From Pseudomonadota bacterium (GTDB lineage: Bacteria > Pseudomonadota > Alphaproteobacteria > Caulobacterales > Caulobacteraceae), in contig JAEWJI010000058.1 of NCBI GenBank assembly GCA_023386645.1, forward strand, positions 203,432 through 267,431: a DNA stretch of 64,000 nt. Direction: 5' to 3'. This document shows positions 40,901 to 49,700 of this stretch, piece after piece. Under the pieces are notes generated by a model. It was not told where the DNA came from. It was given only the letters and a program-made list of their open reading frames with translations, and made no database searches. The position numbers were made by a program, and so were the translations under genes. The stretch's first letter is position 1, and each line of letters begins with the position of its first letter.

Positions 40901-42236
40901 GCTTTACGCCGATCGCGACGGCTTCCCGGCAGCGGCGCGCGAACACCTCGCGCTGATCGAGCTTCCACCGCGTCAGAACATCGCCCATGTGCTCGAGCGG
41001 TTCGGAGTCCCACCGCTCAGCCGTCAGACCTTCTCCCTGACCGTCACCGGCTACGAGGCCGACGAGTCCTTGGTCGCCGCAGCTCTTCGATTGAGCTTCG
41101 ACGACGCGCGGCCGTTCATCGCGGCCTTGCGACAGGCGGTGTCCCACGACCAGTCGCATCAGAAACGGTTTGAGCGGCTGCGACTGGTGGTTGCCCGCTC
41201 GGCTGGGATTGAGGTCGAGATCGGCGATCGTCGGATCGCCGGAGAGCTCGACCCATGGACTCATGCGCTCCAGGACGACGCCCTGATCGTCGGCATCGAA
41301 GCGTGGAAATCCCCGGAGGAGGTGTTCGCCTTGGCCTCGGAGGCGATTGCCGACGGGCTGGCCGAGGTCTTCCGAATTCAGAACGGTGCCGACTTCGTCA
41401 AACTCCTCACCGCCGGCTCCGACGGGCTGCGCAGATTGCTGCTCAAGCGAATGGTGCCGCACTGTTCGGATACTGAACTTGAACTCCTGCTCGGCGGTCG
41501 GGGCGAAGAGGAAGATCACTGGGAGCCAGTGCAGATCGATGCGGCCGCGCTCGCGAAGGGCCCGGCCACCGGCCCGAATGTTACCAGTGCGCCGGGCGCG
41601 CCTGTCGCGCCCGAGGCTTCGCCGACGCCGCCTCCGCCGTCGGCTCCGAGCGGTCCTGGCCGCCGGGCGCCGCCCACTGGCGTGACCTCAGCGCCGCTCG
41701 CGCCGCCGGCGGCGCCAGCGCAGATGCCCGGCCCGCGGAGACGGCCGCAGTCCGGGTTCCGCATTGGGCGGCTTACAGGGGCCCTGACCGGCGGGGCCGT
41801 CCACGACCCTCACAGGGCCGGCGACGCGGAACTCTGGTCCATGCTGTATGAGGAGAGCGAGGGACGGTTTCCCCTCACGGTCGCCCATCTGCAGGGGCCG
41901 GGGGCCTATGGCTGCGACTGCCTTAGCTTCGAGACGGCCGAGGCGCGAGCGGCCTTCGAGGCCGATCCGAAGGCGACGCATCTGGTCGCTCGGTTCATCG
42001 AGACCAAGTCAGGTCAGGTTAGGCTCGAGCCGTCCCAGGTCATCGCTGCCGAGCGCCGCCGAGACAAGTTCTTCGTCTATCGGATCGACTTCTATTCCGG
42101 TAGCCGGGAGTACGCTGAACTGACCATCGTCTGCGATCCCCTGCGGGAAAAGGCGGCGCTGATAACCGAATGCGTCCTAGAGCTCGACAAGGTGACTTCG
42201 AGCACCCGAGTCAAACTCGCGCCCGAACCGGCCTGA
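37992..42236 (+). CDS. Giant sacsin-like ATPase with C-terminal DUF3883-like nuclease domain
   Basis: A 1,414-residue protein. The N-terminus is a GHKL/HATPase_c domain of sacsin type: N box ELLELVQNAADAA at 76-88, NTGAPF at 110-115 and the lid IGAKGLGFRALL at 139-150. A very long helical middle has no motif I know. A Pro/Ala linker at about 1190-1250 leads to a DUF3883-like end with FIETKSGQVRL and FFVYRID. Proteins of this plan recur in bacterial defence islands. GTG 37992, ATG 38010 and GTG 38025 (with GGGGGAG ahead) are all possible starts. Only 72 bases follow hsdR. Confidence 0.8.
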   Translation: MEPRTRMGESGVVDTQETELAAPDLALAEHLSAQDWNRFIAAEIARNRAAYGSQPKFLTGHFRGEKQIADDYAGRELLELVQNAADAAAESGGRGRVRIALWSGGLLVANTGAPFRPGGVQSLMAVHASDKPGRKAALIGAKGLGFRALLNWSHEPVISSGHLEMAFSRRHAVQRVLAMGGDDPEIAALCAVEDEEDFPAPVLAFPAVGEAVADLGGQAGDLLVRARAMRAEGFDTVVAAAFDDETRLDWARKQIAEFEPTFLLFVPALTEIRIEVEGQPSVTWSREDTGPEACDLVIETGDPASVRTATQNWICLHEAGSVALRNRKKPHLFAMAFALRLDEPNAPGVLHTYFPTSVPLPFPGLFHATLELDSSRKLFKANSDLNAQVLARLAAFHARALWELVKDGRVANALDFLDRRAPFPESLKAFEAAAYAAAALLPLIPTMKGGRAPAAKTRLGPPGYETWMPKRLFGDLARRRSLSDQQTLERLGVSIMEPAEAVGLLKRAELTLEERAAVVLGVAEALPSELHAPALLLDDKGRSLASTNTAFPPPVGDEDLPRLPDWAKARFVLPALWRLILRRAEGQPTRDVIRKLSAFGLTEYSNESVIAALRGQAAKALSNGRRDPDVVQRELLATLYRLYSPLFRPPPGVFYVRCRDGDWRDTREVHLSQGYGLAGEITAVLYADRPSELVALPADNGLPAEGGVADFLIWLGVHSWPRTALTKPGREFAPVVLRSLPNPVVFQDQTAQTVTRSSLSWDYTLQVTARTIVGLSTILSSAPSDAILAWLAHDPRFDPATPDAFPTTAQGRKDGKSAWRPWPGVLPAFVQHQIQTTPWLEGRDGIRHAPADCMVNPGRLGALFHRPRPALASSDVGLGLSAVLWRRGLEHAGVPQGLAELPVARFVALMTALPDRDVTPDVVTRFYRQVLELETLDMDADRSGFEAFLARGRVQVLRGRERAWVSPGEALYADRDGFPAAAREHLALIELPPRQNIAHVLERFGVPPLSRQTFSLTVTGYEADESLVAAALRLSFDDARPFIAALRQAVSHDQSHQKRFERLRLVVARSAGIEVEIGDRRIAGELDPWTHALQDDALIVGIEAWKSPEEVFALASEAIADGLAEVFRIQNGADFVKLLTAGSDGLRRLLLKRMVPHCSDTELELLLGGRGEEEDHWEPVQIDAAALAKGPATGPNVTSAPGAPVAPEASPTPPPPSAPSGPGRRAPPTGVTSAPLAPPAAPAQMPGPRRRPQSGFRIGRLTGALTGGAVHDPHRAGDAELWSMLYEESEGRFPLTVAHLQGPGAYGCDCLSFETAEARAAFEADPKATHLVARFIETKSGQVRLEPSQVIAAERRRDKFFVYRIDFYSGSREYAELTIVCDPLREKAALITECVLELDKVTSSTRVKLAPEPA

Positions 42237-42253
42237 GCCACGATGAGACAGCC

Positions 42254-43108
42254 ATGATCCAGTACCTCAGCGCCTGCGAGCTCGCGCATCACTTCCCCTC
42301 CGAGATTGCCCAATTTCTGGAGCTTGAACACCGCGTCCGTGGCCGCCGCTTCCGCGAAGAATCGGTTACAGATCTGCTGCTGGCGGCGCTCGCGAAACTG
42401 CCGGGTCTGCCCCTCGAGCTCCGGACCCCGCCCGAGAGTACGACCGGCTCCGACCTCGACATCATTTTGGTCGATTTAGCCGCCCGAACCCGGGTGGGCT
42501 ACCGAATCCAGGCCAAGCGGCTGTCTGCAGACAAGGTCAATTGGGACCGCAACAGTTATGGCGAACTCGCACACCAAAAGAACACCGGAAGCCAGTACGC
42601 GGAGCTGATCAAGCCTACCAACTTGAAGACCGGGACGCTGACGCTGACGCCGCTCTACGCCTTCTACAATCCGGCTTCGATCTGCGCAAAGTCCGGCGGT
42701 GCCATCGCTGGAATAGAACTCTGCGGTGCCTCCACGGTTGGAGATGCGATCGCGGACATTCTCGTCAAACAGGCTTCCAAAGGGGCCAGCCAAGCCAGAC
42801 AGTTGCGCAAGTTGCGGCACGGCTTCTTCCCCCTGAGCACGCTGTTCTGTCCGCCTCCCCCTTCCGGCGGCGGGCAACGCCGACCAATCGCCACTCCGTC
42901 CGAGTCCGCGGCCCAAGTCGCCGCGGCTTTAAGCAGGGGGCTGACGACTGACGGCGCGTCGCGCACGGGGCTTCCCGACGCCACGCAAATGTCCGACGCG
43001 GAAGTCCGACGCTACGCCCTGCTCAGGAACATTCAGCGCGACGATCCCGAGCCGGTAGCCGATCAGGCGATCGACACGGTCCAAATCGTCCTGGACGCCA
43101 CCCCGTAA
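42254..43108 (+). CDS. DUF6615-like protein, PD-(D/E)xK nuclease-like
   Basis: A 284-residue protein. Near the N-terminus FREESVTDLLLAAL, then GSDLDIILVD and YRIQAKRL form the E, D and QAK positions of a PD-(D/E)xK fold; HQKNTGSQYAELI and PLYAFYN follow. This block matches the DUF6615 family as I remember it. The C-terminal third is low complexity and probably flexible. It starts 17 bases after the giant ATPase gene, so they likely form one module, with ATPase and nuclease on separate chains. Function beyond the fold is inference. Confidence 0.7.
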   Translation: MIQYLSACELAHHFPSEIAQFLELEHRVRGRRFREESVTDLLLAALAKLPGLPLELRTPPESTTGSDLDIILVDLAARTRVGYRIQAKRLSADKVNWDRNSYGELAHQKNTGSQYAELIKPTNLKTGTLTLTPLYAFYNPASICAKSGGAIAGIELCGASTVGDAIADILVKQASKGASQARQLRKLRHGFFPLSTLFCPPPPSGGGQRRPIATPSESAAQVAAALSRGLTTDGASRTGLPDATQMSDAEVRRYALLRNIQRDDPEPVADQAIDTVQIVLDATP

Positions 43109-43189
43109 CCTTGCCACGTACCGACTGGTACGGGATGAGCCACCTGCGCCGCTCCGCGGTGATCAGCGACCACCACTCGAAACTTGCGG

Positions 43190-43684
43190 TCAGAGCCCGT
43201 ACTTTCTAGCGACTGCGTCGTCTGCATTCGGGCGCGCGCCGTCCAAGTCAACGCGGGCAGACGGAGTCAGGCCGAACTCAGCAGCGAGGCGCAGCATGTC
43301 CCGGCGCGCAACGTTGGCAATGCCGACGGCGGGGTTCTGGACAACATTGCCGGACTGCGTCTTCAACAGCATGCCGTGGCTGGCGGAATCTTGAGACGCC
43401 AACCTGGAGGCCACATCTTCCGCGAGGCGCCAGCGTCCGTAGGTCATACAATAGGCGGCCAACATGCTCTGATCGACGTTCGCATAGACGCCGGTGGCGC
43501 ATAGATCACCGATCACCCGCTCCCACTCATCACGAGCGTACCCGGTCACATATGGAGGGCATGCCGGCACCTCGACTGGCTGGGGTGGCTGGGGTTCGTT
43601 CAGAGGCAAAGGCCGCCGGCCCCGATTGCCACCTTCCAGCAACCGGAGGGCGCTCGGCTTGGGCGGCGGGCCACGTTTTCCCAC
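43190..43684 (-). CDS. Phage terminase small subunit, P27 family
   Basis: A 164-residue protein: GKRGPPPKPSALRLLEGGN, then PPYVTGYARDEWERVIGDL, and a C-terminal NPAVGIANVARRDMLRLAAEFGLTPSAR (abridged: VARRDMLRLAAEFGLTPSAR) is the P27/TerS_2 pattern. TerS recognises phage packaging sites. GTG 43684 has AGGGAGGA five bases upstream, an excellent site, so the long upstream extension of the frame is rejected. No large terminase, portal or capsid gene is present, so it is either a relic or, as in phage satellites, a tool to redirect a helper phage's packaging motor. Confidence 0.85.
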   Translation of the reverse strand: MGKRGPPPKPSALRLLEGGNRGRRPLPLNEPQPPQPVEVPACPPYVTGYARDEWERVIGDLCATGVYANVDQSMLAAYCMTYGRWRLAEDVASRLASQDSASHGMLLKTQSGNVVQNPAVGIANVARRDMLRLAAEFGLTPSARVDLDGARPNADDAVARKYGL

Positions 43685-44289
43685 GCTAATCCTCCCTAGG
43701 CGTGGATCATACCCCCACCTCGAAACTTGCGCTCTGCGAAATTGTAGCCCCGGCACCGGTTTGGGCGGCGCAAGACGGAGACTTTCTGGGCCCCTCCCCC
43801 AGTCTGCTCGGGCAGAGCCAACCATTTTGCGGACACTGCGTCCGCTCCTTGGTCCGCGCGACGCGATTTTTTCCCAGGCTTGGAGCCGTGTCGGTTGCAC
43901 TGAGCTGGAGTCAGCAAAGCGCTCGCGGGCTTTGCGTCACAGTCTCTCCGAGATCAGTCCAGCTGGGAGTCTCTGTCATCGTCCGTGTCAGCTCAATGGA
44001 GAGACCCTTTGCGGGACACAGGACGACCGTCCCGACGGCTCAAGAGCCGGCGGGGCGGTCCCTGTCCAAGCGATGTTGACCAGCTCAACGGAGCCGACCC
44101 CCCGCATGGGACAGCTAAGCGCGGCGCGCGCCTTCGCATGGGAGCTACTTACGACGATCGCGCCTCGCCGGTGGCCACGCTTCTCCCTTTGGACTGCGTG
44201 CGGGGTTTGGCCACGTCCCACGGTACCCCATTCTGACCCACGCCCCGCCGTTACTCATCCCGACGACGTGGATCACCTGCGGACAGGAA
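43685..44289. other. 605-bp stretch without a credible gene between terS and alpA
   Basis: Short overlapping frames occur on both strands, but none has a ribosome site or a recognisable domain. A 13-base motif, CAGCTCAAYGGAG, is present twice (43989-44001 and 44081-44093). Regulatory sequences for terS and alpA, or a packaging/recombination site of the element, could lie here; nothing in the sequence decides this. Confidence 0.4.
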
Positions 44290-44547
44290 TTAGTCGAGGT
44301 CGTCCCACGGCGGGGGCAGCGGCTCTACGTTCCGGCGGGCTGGCGCCGGCGGGTTGGACCGCTGCTCATCGATCCAGGCGTCGATCTCAGACTCGACCCA
44401 AGCGATGCGGTTGTACCCAAGCGTTACAGGCTTCGGGAAAGCGCCGGCTTTTACCCGTCTCCAGACGCTCGCCCGCGATAGGGCGGTCCGGTCGTACACC
44501 TCGGCGGCCCGAATGAGTCGTTTCGGCTTGTAGTCGACCGTGTCCAT
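44290..44547 (-). CDS. AlpA-family DNA-binding regulator
   Basis: An 85-residue MerR-like excisionase/regulator: KRLIRAAEVYDRTALSRASVWRRVKAGAFPKPVTLGYNRIAWVE is the AlpA helix-turn-helix and wing (abridged: LSRASVWRRVKAGAFPKPV). AlpA controls integrase expression or excision in P4-like satellites and many integrative islands. It lies downstream of the integrase on the same strand, separated by a gene of unknown function. The proline-rich tail is not part of the domain. Confidence 0.88.
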   Translation of the reverse strand: MDTVDYKPKRLIRAAEVYDRTALSRASVWRRVKAGAFPKPVTLGYNRIAWVESEIDAWIDEQRSNPPAPARRNVEPLPPPWDDLD

Positions 44548-44644
44548 CGCTGTGCTTCCTCAGGTCGGGAGCACAACGACGCTCCCGTCGCTGCAGGAAG
44601 CCTCAGAAGCGGGTGTGAATTCGACCGTAGCCTGCTCAAGCAGG

Positions 44645-45205
44645 TTACGATTGGCTCGCGCTCCAGCGGTCATAGGCGCCAACCAGGTTGCGCGCTCTGG
44701 TCTTCAGCTCATTCCTATTGTCAGGAAGGCCGAGCCCGCTGTCGGTTTCTTTCAGAACTTGCTCTGCAGCGACGTACTTAGCCACGCCGTGCCGGCTGAC
44801 CAGCTCTCGCATGCGTCGGAAGTGGCGGTCATCATAGGAGGGCACGGTTCTGCCCTCCTTGACGTAGAAGGCGCCGAGGTCAGCAAGGATCGCTCCAACA
44901 TCGAGTGCGCAAAGCGCGAGCTCAGCTTGAGTGCCGCTCTTCAAGAGCTCGGCCATCTCCGCCGCCCGGTCGTGTAGCTGACTAGCTTGTCGAAGGCGCT
45001 CTGGATTTCTTTCGCCCCGATCCGCCAATACCCGCGCTGCTGTGACACGCGCGTGATGCAGGACGAATGCGAGGTCTTCCTGCTGCCTGTCTTGCGAGTG
45101 GGCTGCCGCGAGTTCCTTGAGCGCCTGGATCATCACTTCCCGTGTGGCAGGCACCTTGGGCCCCGGAGAGCGCTTCCGACGAACGAGGCCCAGACGCTCG
45201 GTCAC
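44645..45205 (-). CDS. Island protein of unknown function, coupled to the integrase
   Basis: A 186-residue protein. GTG 45205 overlaps the integrase stop (GTGA) and has AAGG just before it, so it is translated behind the integrase; longer starts would run into the integrase gene. The product is helical with a basic N-terminus (LVRRKRSPGPKVP) and no family that I recognise. Its place between int and alpA suggests a role in excision, regulation or replication of the element, but the sequence gives no direct evidence. Confidence 0.6.
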   Translation of the reverse strand: MTERLGLVRRKRSPGPKVPATREVMIQALKELAAAHSQDRQQEDLAFVLHHARVTAARVLADRGERNPERLRQASQLHDRAAEMAELLKSGTQAELALCALDVGAILADLGAFYVKEGRTVPSYDDRHFRRMRELVSRHGVAKYVAAEQVLKETDSGLGLPDNRNELKTRARNLVGAYDRWSASQS

Positions 45206-46530
45206 CGGCACCTTGCTCGAAGTTGAACTACATCCGCTGTGCGGACCTTCCTGCCTTCCCCGAGCGCAGCAATGTGCTCGCCCCAAGCCTCGAGCGCGGC
45301 GCGCTGCTGGGGCGCATAATCAAAGCGGTTGTAGATGCTGGTGACGGCGGCGGCGCCGTCGCTGGCGGCGTGGCCCAGGAGCAGCGAAACGATGAAGCCG
45401 GGCGTCTGATACACCGCGGCGAGGGTAGTCGCTCCGCTGCGGCGGAAGTCGTGAGGGCTGCCGTGCGGAACATTCTGATGGCGGCAACTGCGGGTGAGCG
45501 CAAGCGTCATCGCGTCGGATGGCAGCGGGCGGTCGGCATCCTCCGGCGCTGGAAACACGAAGGGAGAGTCGGACAGCGCGCGAGCCTCCTTCAGCACTGC
45601 CAAGGCAGACTTTGAGAGCGGGACCACATGGGGACGGCGCGCCTTCGCCCGGTCGGCCGGGATGGTCCAGACGCGAGCGTTCTCATCGATTTCCGACCAC
45701 CGTGCGCCAGCGACTTCCCCGCGGCGGCAGAGCGTTAGGAGCGCGAAGCGCAGGGCCAGGGCGGTGCTGGGTTTCAGTCGGGCTCCCTTGTCGGTCCTCT
45801 CCTGGCCTTTCGCACGCGGCTGCGATGCAAGGACCAGCGCGCGCCAGATCTTCGCGATGCCTTCTTCACTGAACATGCGCTCGCGAGTGGGCGGCTCGAG
45901 CGGACGGGTGAGGCCCGTCGCCGGATTCACCTCGAGCCGCTCTTCGTAAACGGCGAAGGCCAGAACGGCTCGCAGGCTTCCGCCGATCGACGCGACAGAG
46001 GCCGGCGACATCTCGGTCGAAGCGAGTTCACGCATGAAGGCTTTGATGTCGCCGCGTGTGAGGTCGGTGAATTTGCGAGCGCCCAGCTTCGGCCGAACGT
46101 GCAGACGCCAGCGGCTCTCTTCGACGGCGAGCACCTTTGCCGTCTTTGGCCGACCCCGGCCTCCGTGCAGGCCCTTGGCGGCGGCAGCATGGTAAGCCGT
46201 GAAAAGCTCGTCGAGCGTTTCGCCCGTGCGGGCGGCGGCCCTCGCTGCAGCTCGCTCCGCGGCTGGATCCGCGCCGCCGACGACAGCCACGCGAAGGGCC
46301 GCGGCCCGATCGCGCGCATCGGCGAGCTTCAGGCCAGGATAGGCGCCCAGCGGGAGGCGCCGCCGCGCGCCGGCCATGCTCACATAGCGGAACTCGAACG
46401 CTTTGGTGCCGGTGGGAAAGACCCGCATCGCAAGGCCGCGCGCGCCGTCGATCGACACCTCATAGGGCTTCTCGGCCGGGCGAAGGGCCGCAACCTGCCG
46501 ATCTGTTGTGATAGCCTTCGCTGTCGCCAT
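45202..46530 (-). CDS. Tyrosine-type integrase (DUF4102/P4-type)
   Basis: A 442-residue integrase: an N-terminal DUF4102 arm-binding domain (about 8-90, with GARGLAMRVFPTGTKAF), a core-binding SAM-like domain (about 105-200) and the catalytic domain. Active-site residues are Arg269/270 in CRRGEVAGARW, His360 and Arg363 in HDFRRS, His387 in LLGHA and Tyr400 in IYNRFDY. It recombines attL and attR at the tRNA-Arg 3' end. The ATG is 170 bases from attR, and the putative arm repeats (46560-46581) lie between them. Confidence 0.95.
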   Translation of the reverse strand: MATAKAITTDRQVAALRPAEKPYEVSIDGARGLAMRVFPTGTKAFEFRYVSMAGARRRLPLGAYPGLKLADARDRAAALRVAVVGGADPAAERAAARAAARTGETLDELFTAYHAAAAKGLHGGRGRPKTAKVLAVEESRWRLHVRPKLGARKFTDLTRGDIKAFMRELASTEMSPASVASIGGSLRAVLAFAVYEERLEVNPATGLTRPLEPPTRERMFSEEGIAKIWRALVLASQPRAKGQERTDKGARLKPSTALALRFALLTLCRRGEVAGARWSEIDENARVWTIPADRAKARRPHVVPLSKSALAVLKEARALSDSPFVFPAPEDADRPLPSDAMTLALTRSCRHQNVPHGSPHDFRRSGATTLAAVYQTPGFIVSLLLGHAASDGAAAVTSIYNRFDYAPQQRAALEAWGEHIAALGEGRKVRTADVVQLRARCR

Positions 46531-46559
46531 CGGGACGCCTCTCTGCCCCGCCGCCGTTT

Positions 46560-46581
46560 AGTGGGGCAGTAGTGGGGCAGT
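46560..46581 (+). repeat. Paired 11-bp repeats inside attR, likely integrase arm sites
   Basis: AGTGGGGCAGT AGTGGGGCAGT, two perfect direct copies with an 11-base period, lies 30 bases upstream of the integrase ATG and 118 bases inside attR. The same core AGTGGGGCA is paired with the same period at 26157-26178. Confidence 0.78.
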
Positions 46582-46699
46582 GGCGACGTAACTCGCAGAA
46601 ACATCCCGCAGCAACTTGATACGCACATTGGGCGAAAAATCAGATGGTTAAGAGCAGTGTGAGATTTTCAGAAACAGTCGGAAATCACGCCTATTCCCA

Positions 46700-46747
46700 C
46701 TCCGAAGGCAAAGGTCACACGTTCGAATCGTGTCGGGTGCGCCATTT
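46700..46747 (+). repeat. attR, 48-bp direct repeat (tRNA-Arg 3' end duplicate)
   Basis: Exact copy of 26048-26095: the anticodon-loop-to-CCA half of tRNA-Arg. It lacks the acceptor 5' strand and D arm and cannot be a functional tRNA. It marks the right border of the island, 48 bases before the end of dnaE2. Confidence 0.95.
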
Positions 46748-46795
46748 CCTGGATTGCTTGTGGATTGTCCGTTCGAGGCGGGCTCGCCGTCGCGG

Positions 46796-49700
46796 TCAGT
46801 GAAAGTCGCGCGAGCCTGGCAGGATGCGGAGATTGCGGGGATGCTGGGGGTGGACGAACTCGTCGGCGCCGGACAGTTGGATGACCGGCTCGTGATCGGG
46901 GGAAAGACCTTTCAGTTCGGCTGATCGATCGAACAACCGCTGCGCCATCAGGTGGACGACGCCCTCGGGGCTCTTTTCCACCACGCCTTCGACGCCCAGC
47001 AGGCGGGCGCTCATGACGATGCGGCGGTGGGCCTCGAACACGGGAACCCAGAGCACCAGATTGGTGACGCCGGTCTCGTCCTCCAGGGTGATGAAGATGG
47101 CCTTGCCGTTGCCGGGGCGCTGGCGGACCAGGACGACGCCGGCGGTCCGGACGCGCGCACCTGAACGGCGCGTCTCGATCTGGGCGCAGGTCAAAAGACC
47201 TTCGGCGGTGAAAACCGGGCGCAGGATGGTCATGGGGTGCGCCTTCAGGGACAGGCGCGTGGTCTGGTAGTCGGCGGCGACGTGCTCGCCCAGGGCCATG
47301 CGCGGCAGGCGCGCGTCTTCCTCCTCGCCCAGCTCCTGGGCCGATGCGGCGGCGAACAGCGGCAGGGCGTCGTCGTCCGGCAGGCGACGGGCTTCCCACA
47401 GGGCCTGACGGCGGTCCAGGTCGAGCGAGCGGAAGGCGTCGGCGTCGGCCAGCTTGCGGATGGCGGCGGCGGGCAGCCGGGCGCGCCGCATCAGGCTCTC
47501 GACGGTTCCGAAGGGCCGGGTTCGGGCCAGGACGATGTCGTCGGCCCAGGCCTCGCGGAAGCCGTCGATCTGGCGCAGGCCCAGACGCAGGGCAAGGGCG
47601 TCCGCCGGCCCTTCCAGGGTGTTGTCCCAGTGGGAGTGGTTCACATCGATGGGCCGTACCTCGACCCCGTGTTCCTGGGCGTCGCGAACGATCTGGGCCG
47701 GGGCGTAGAAACCCATCGGCTGGCTGTTCAGCAGGGCGGCGGCGAAGGCCGCGGGATGCCGGCATTTGATGAAGGACGAGACATAGACCAGCCGGGCGAA
47801 GCTGGCGGCATGGCTTTCCGGGAAGCCATAGGAGCCGAAGCCCTTGATCTGGTCGAAGCAGCGCTGGGCGAAGTCGGCTTCGTAGCCGCGCTCTATCATC
47901 CTGCCGACGAACTGGTCTTCGAACCGCGACAGATCGCCGTCGCCCCGGAAGGTGCCCATGGCCTTGCGCAGGCCGTTGGCGTCCTTAGGGGAAAACTGGG
48001 CGGCCGTCAGGGCGATCTTCATCGCCTGCTCCTGAAACAGCGGCACGCCCAGGGTCCGGCCAAGGATCGACTGCAACTCGTCGGCGGGTCCGTGCTCGGG
48101 CGATGGCGAGGGGTATTCCGGGGCCTCCTTGCCGCTGCGTCGGCGCAAATAGGGATGGACCATGTCGCCCTGGATGGGCCCGGGGCGAACGATCGCCACC
48201 TGGATCACGAGGTCGTAGAATTCGCGCGGCTTGAGCCGCGGCAGCATGTTGATCTGGGCCCGGCTCTCGACCTGGAAGACCCCGATGGAGTCACCCCGGC
48301 ACAGCATGTCGTAGACGTCGGCCTGCTCCCCCGGGATCGTGGCCAGATCGTAGTCGACGCCCTCGTGCGTTCGCATCAGGTCCAGCGCCTTGCGGATGCA
48401 GGTCAGCATGCCCAGCGCCAAGACATCGACCTTCATCAGGCGCAGTTCGTCGATGTCGTCCTTGTCCCATTCGATGAACGTGCGGTCGGGCATGGCCGCG
48501 TTGCCGATGGGGACCAGTTCATCCAGCCTTCCCTTCGTCAGGATGAAGCCGCCCACGTGCTGTGAAAGATGACGCGGAAAGCCCAGCAGCCGCGTGCCCA
48601 TCTCGATCACGCGCCGCAGTAGCGGATTGGCCGGATCCAGCCCCGCCTGGACCACGTCGCGCTCGGGGATCTCGGCGCCCCAGCTGCCCCACTGACTGGC
48701 CGCCAGACGGGCGGTGATGTCCTCGGTCAGGCCCAGGGCCTTGCCGACCTCTCGGATGGTGCTGCGCGGGCGATAATGGATCACGGTGGCGGCGATGCCG
48801 GCCCGGTCGCGCGAATAGCGGCTGTAGAGATACTGGATGATCTCCTCGCGCCTTTCGTGTTCGAAATCGACGTCGATGTCGGGGGGCTCGCTGCGGTCGG
48901 CCGACAGGAAGCGTTCGAACAACAGATCGTTGCAGGCCGGATCGACGCTGGTGATCCCCAGCACATAGCAGACCGCCGAATTGGCCGCCGAACCTCGCCC
49001 CTGACACAGGATGCGCCGGTTCGCGGCCTCACGGACGATGTCGTGAATGGTCAGGAAATAGGGCGCCAGATCGCGCTCGGCGATATAGGCCAGCTCCTTC
49101 GCCACCGTTTCGCGCACCTTGTCCGGCACGCCTTGCGGATAGCGGATCGGATAGTGCTCCTGGACCAGCTGCTCCAGCCAGCCCTGCGGGGTGTGGCCCG
49201 GCGGAACGGGCTCCTCGCAATATTCGTATTTCAGCGTCCCCAGATCGAAGATCGGCCGCTTCAGGACTTCCAGCGTCTCTGCCAGGGCCCCCGGCGCGTC
49301 CGCGAACAGGCGCGCCATTTCGGCGGGGGCCTTCAGGTGGCGTTCGGCGTTGGCCAGCAGACGCCGACCGGCCTGATCGATCGGGACGCCCTCGCGGATG
49401 CAGGTCAGCACATCCTGAAGATCGCGCTCGGACGGGGCGTGATAGAGGGCGTCGTTGGTGGCGACCAGGGGGGTGCGGGCGGCCTCGGCCAAGGCCCCCA
49501 GCCGCGCCAGCCGTCGCCGGTCGTCCCCACGCCGGGGCATGGCCGCGCCCAGCCATACCGCTTCGGGCCGAACCTCATTCAAACGGTCGAGAAGCCTTTC
49601 CAGCCCCTCCATGCCGCGTCCGGGCATGACGATCAGCAGCAGACCTTCGGGATTGGCCAGCAGGTCGCGCAGCTCCAGATGACACTCGCCCTTCTTCGCC

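Larger units (their letters stand above)
26048..46747. mobile_element. 20.7-kb genomic island in tRNA-Arg(CCG), possible phage satellite
   Basis: The island is bounded by 48-bp exact direct repeats (26048-26095 and 46700-46747), the first being the 3' part of the tRNA. A tyrosine integrase lies next to the right end, with AlpA and a phage small-terminase homologue behind it. Just inside each end are paired 11-bp repeats that look like integrase arm sites. The cargo is all plus-strand: a PLD-like module, hsdM, hsdS, two small genes, hsdR, a 1,414-residue ATPase and a DUF6615-like nuclease. Replication, capsid and conjugation genes are absent, so it depends on a helper or is only an integrative island. 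Confidence 0.93.

Noticed and set aside
43117..43132. Terminator after the DUF6615-like gene (CGTACC-GACT-GGTACG)
   Set aside because: The 6-bp stem is perfect but there is no T run on either strand; kept only as a hairpin.
46700..46747. Second tRNA-Arg gene
   Set aside because: Only the 3' half is present; the acceptor 5' strand and D arm are missing. It is the attR duplicate.
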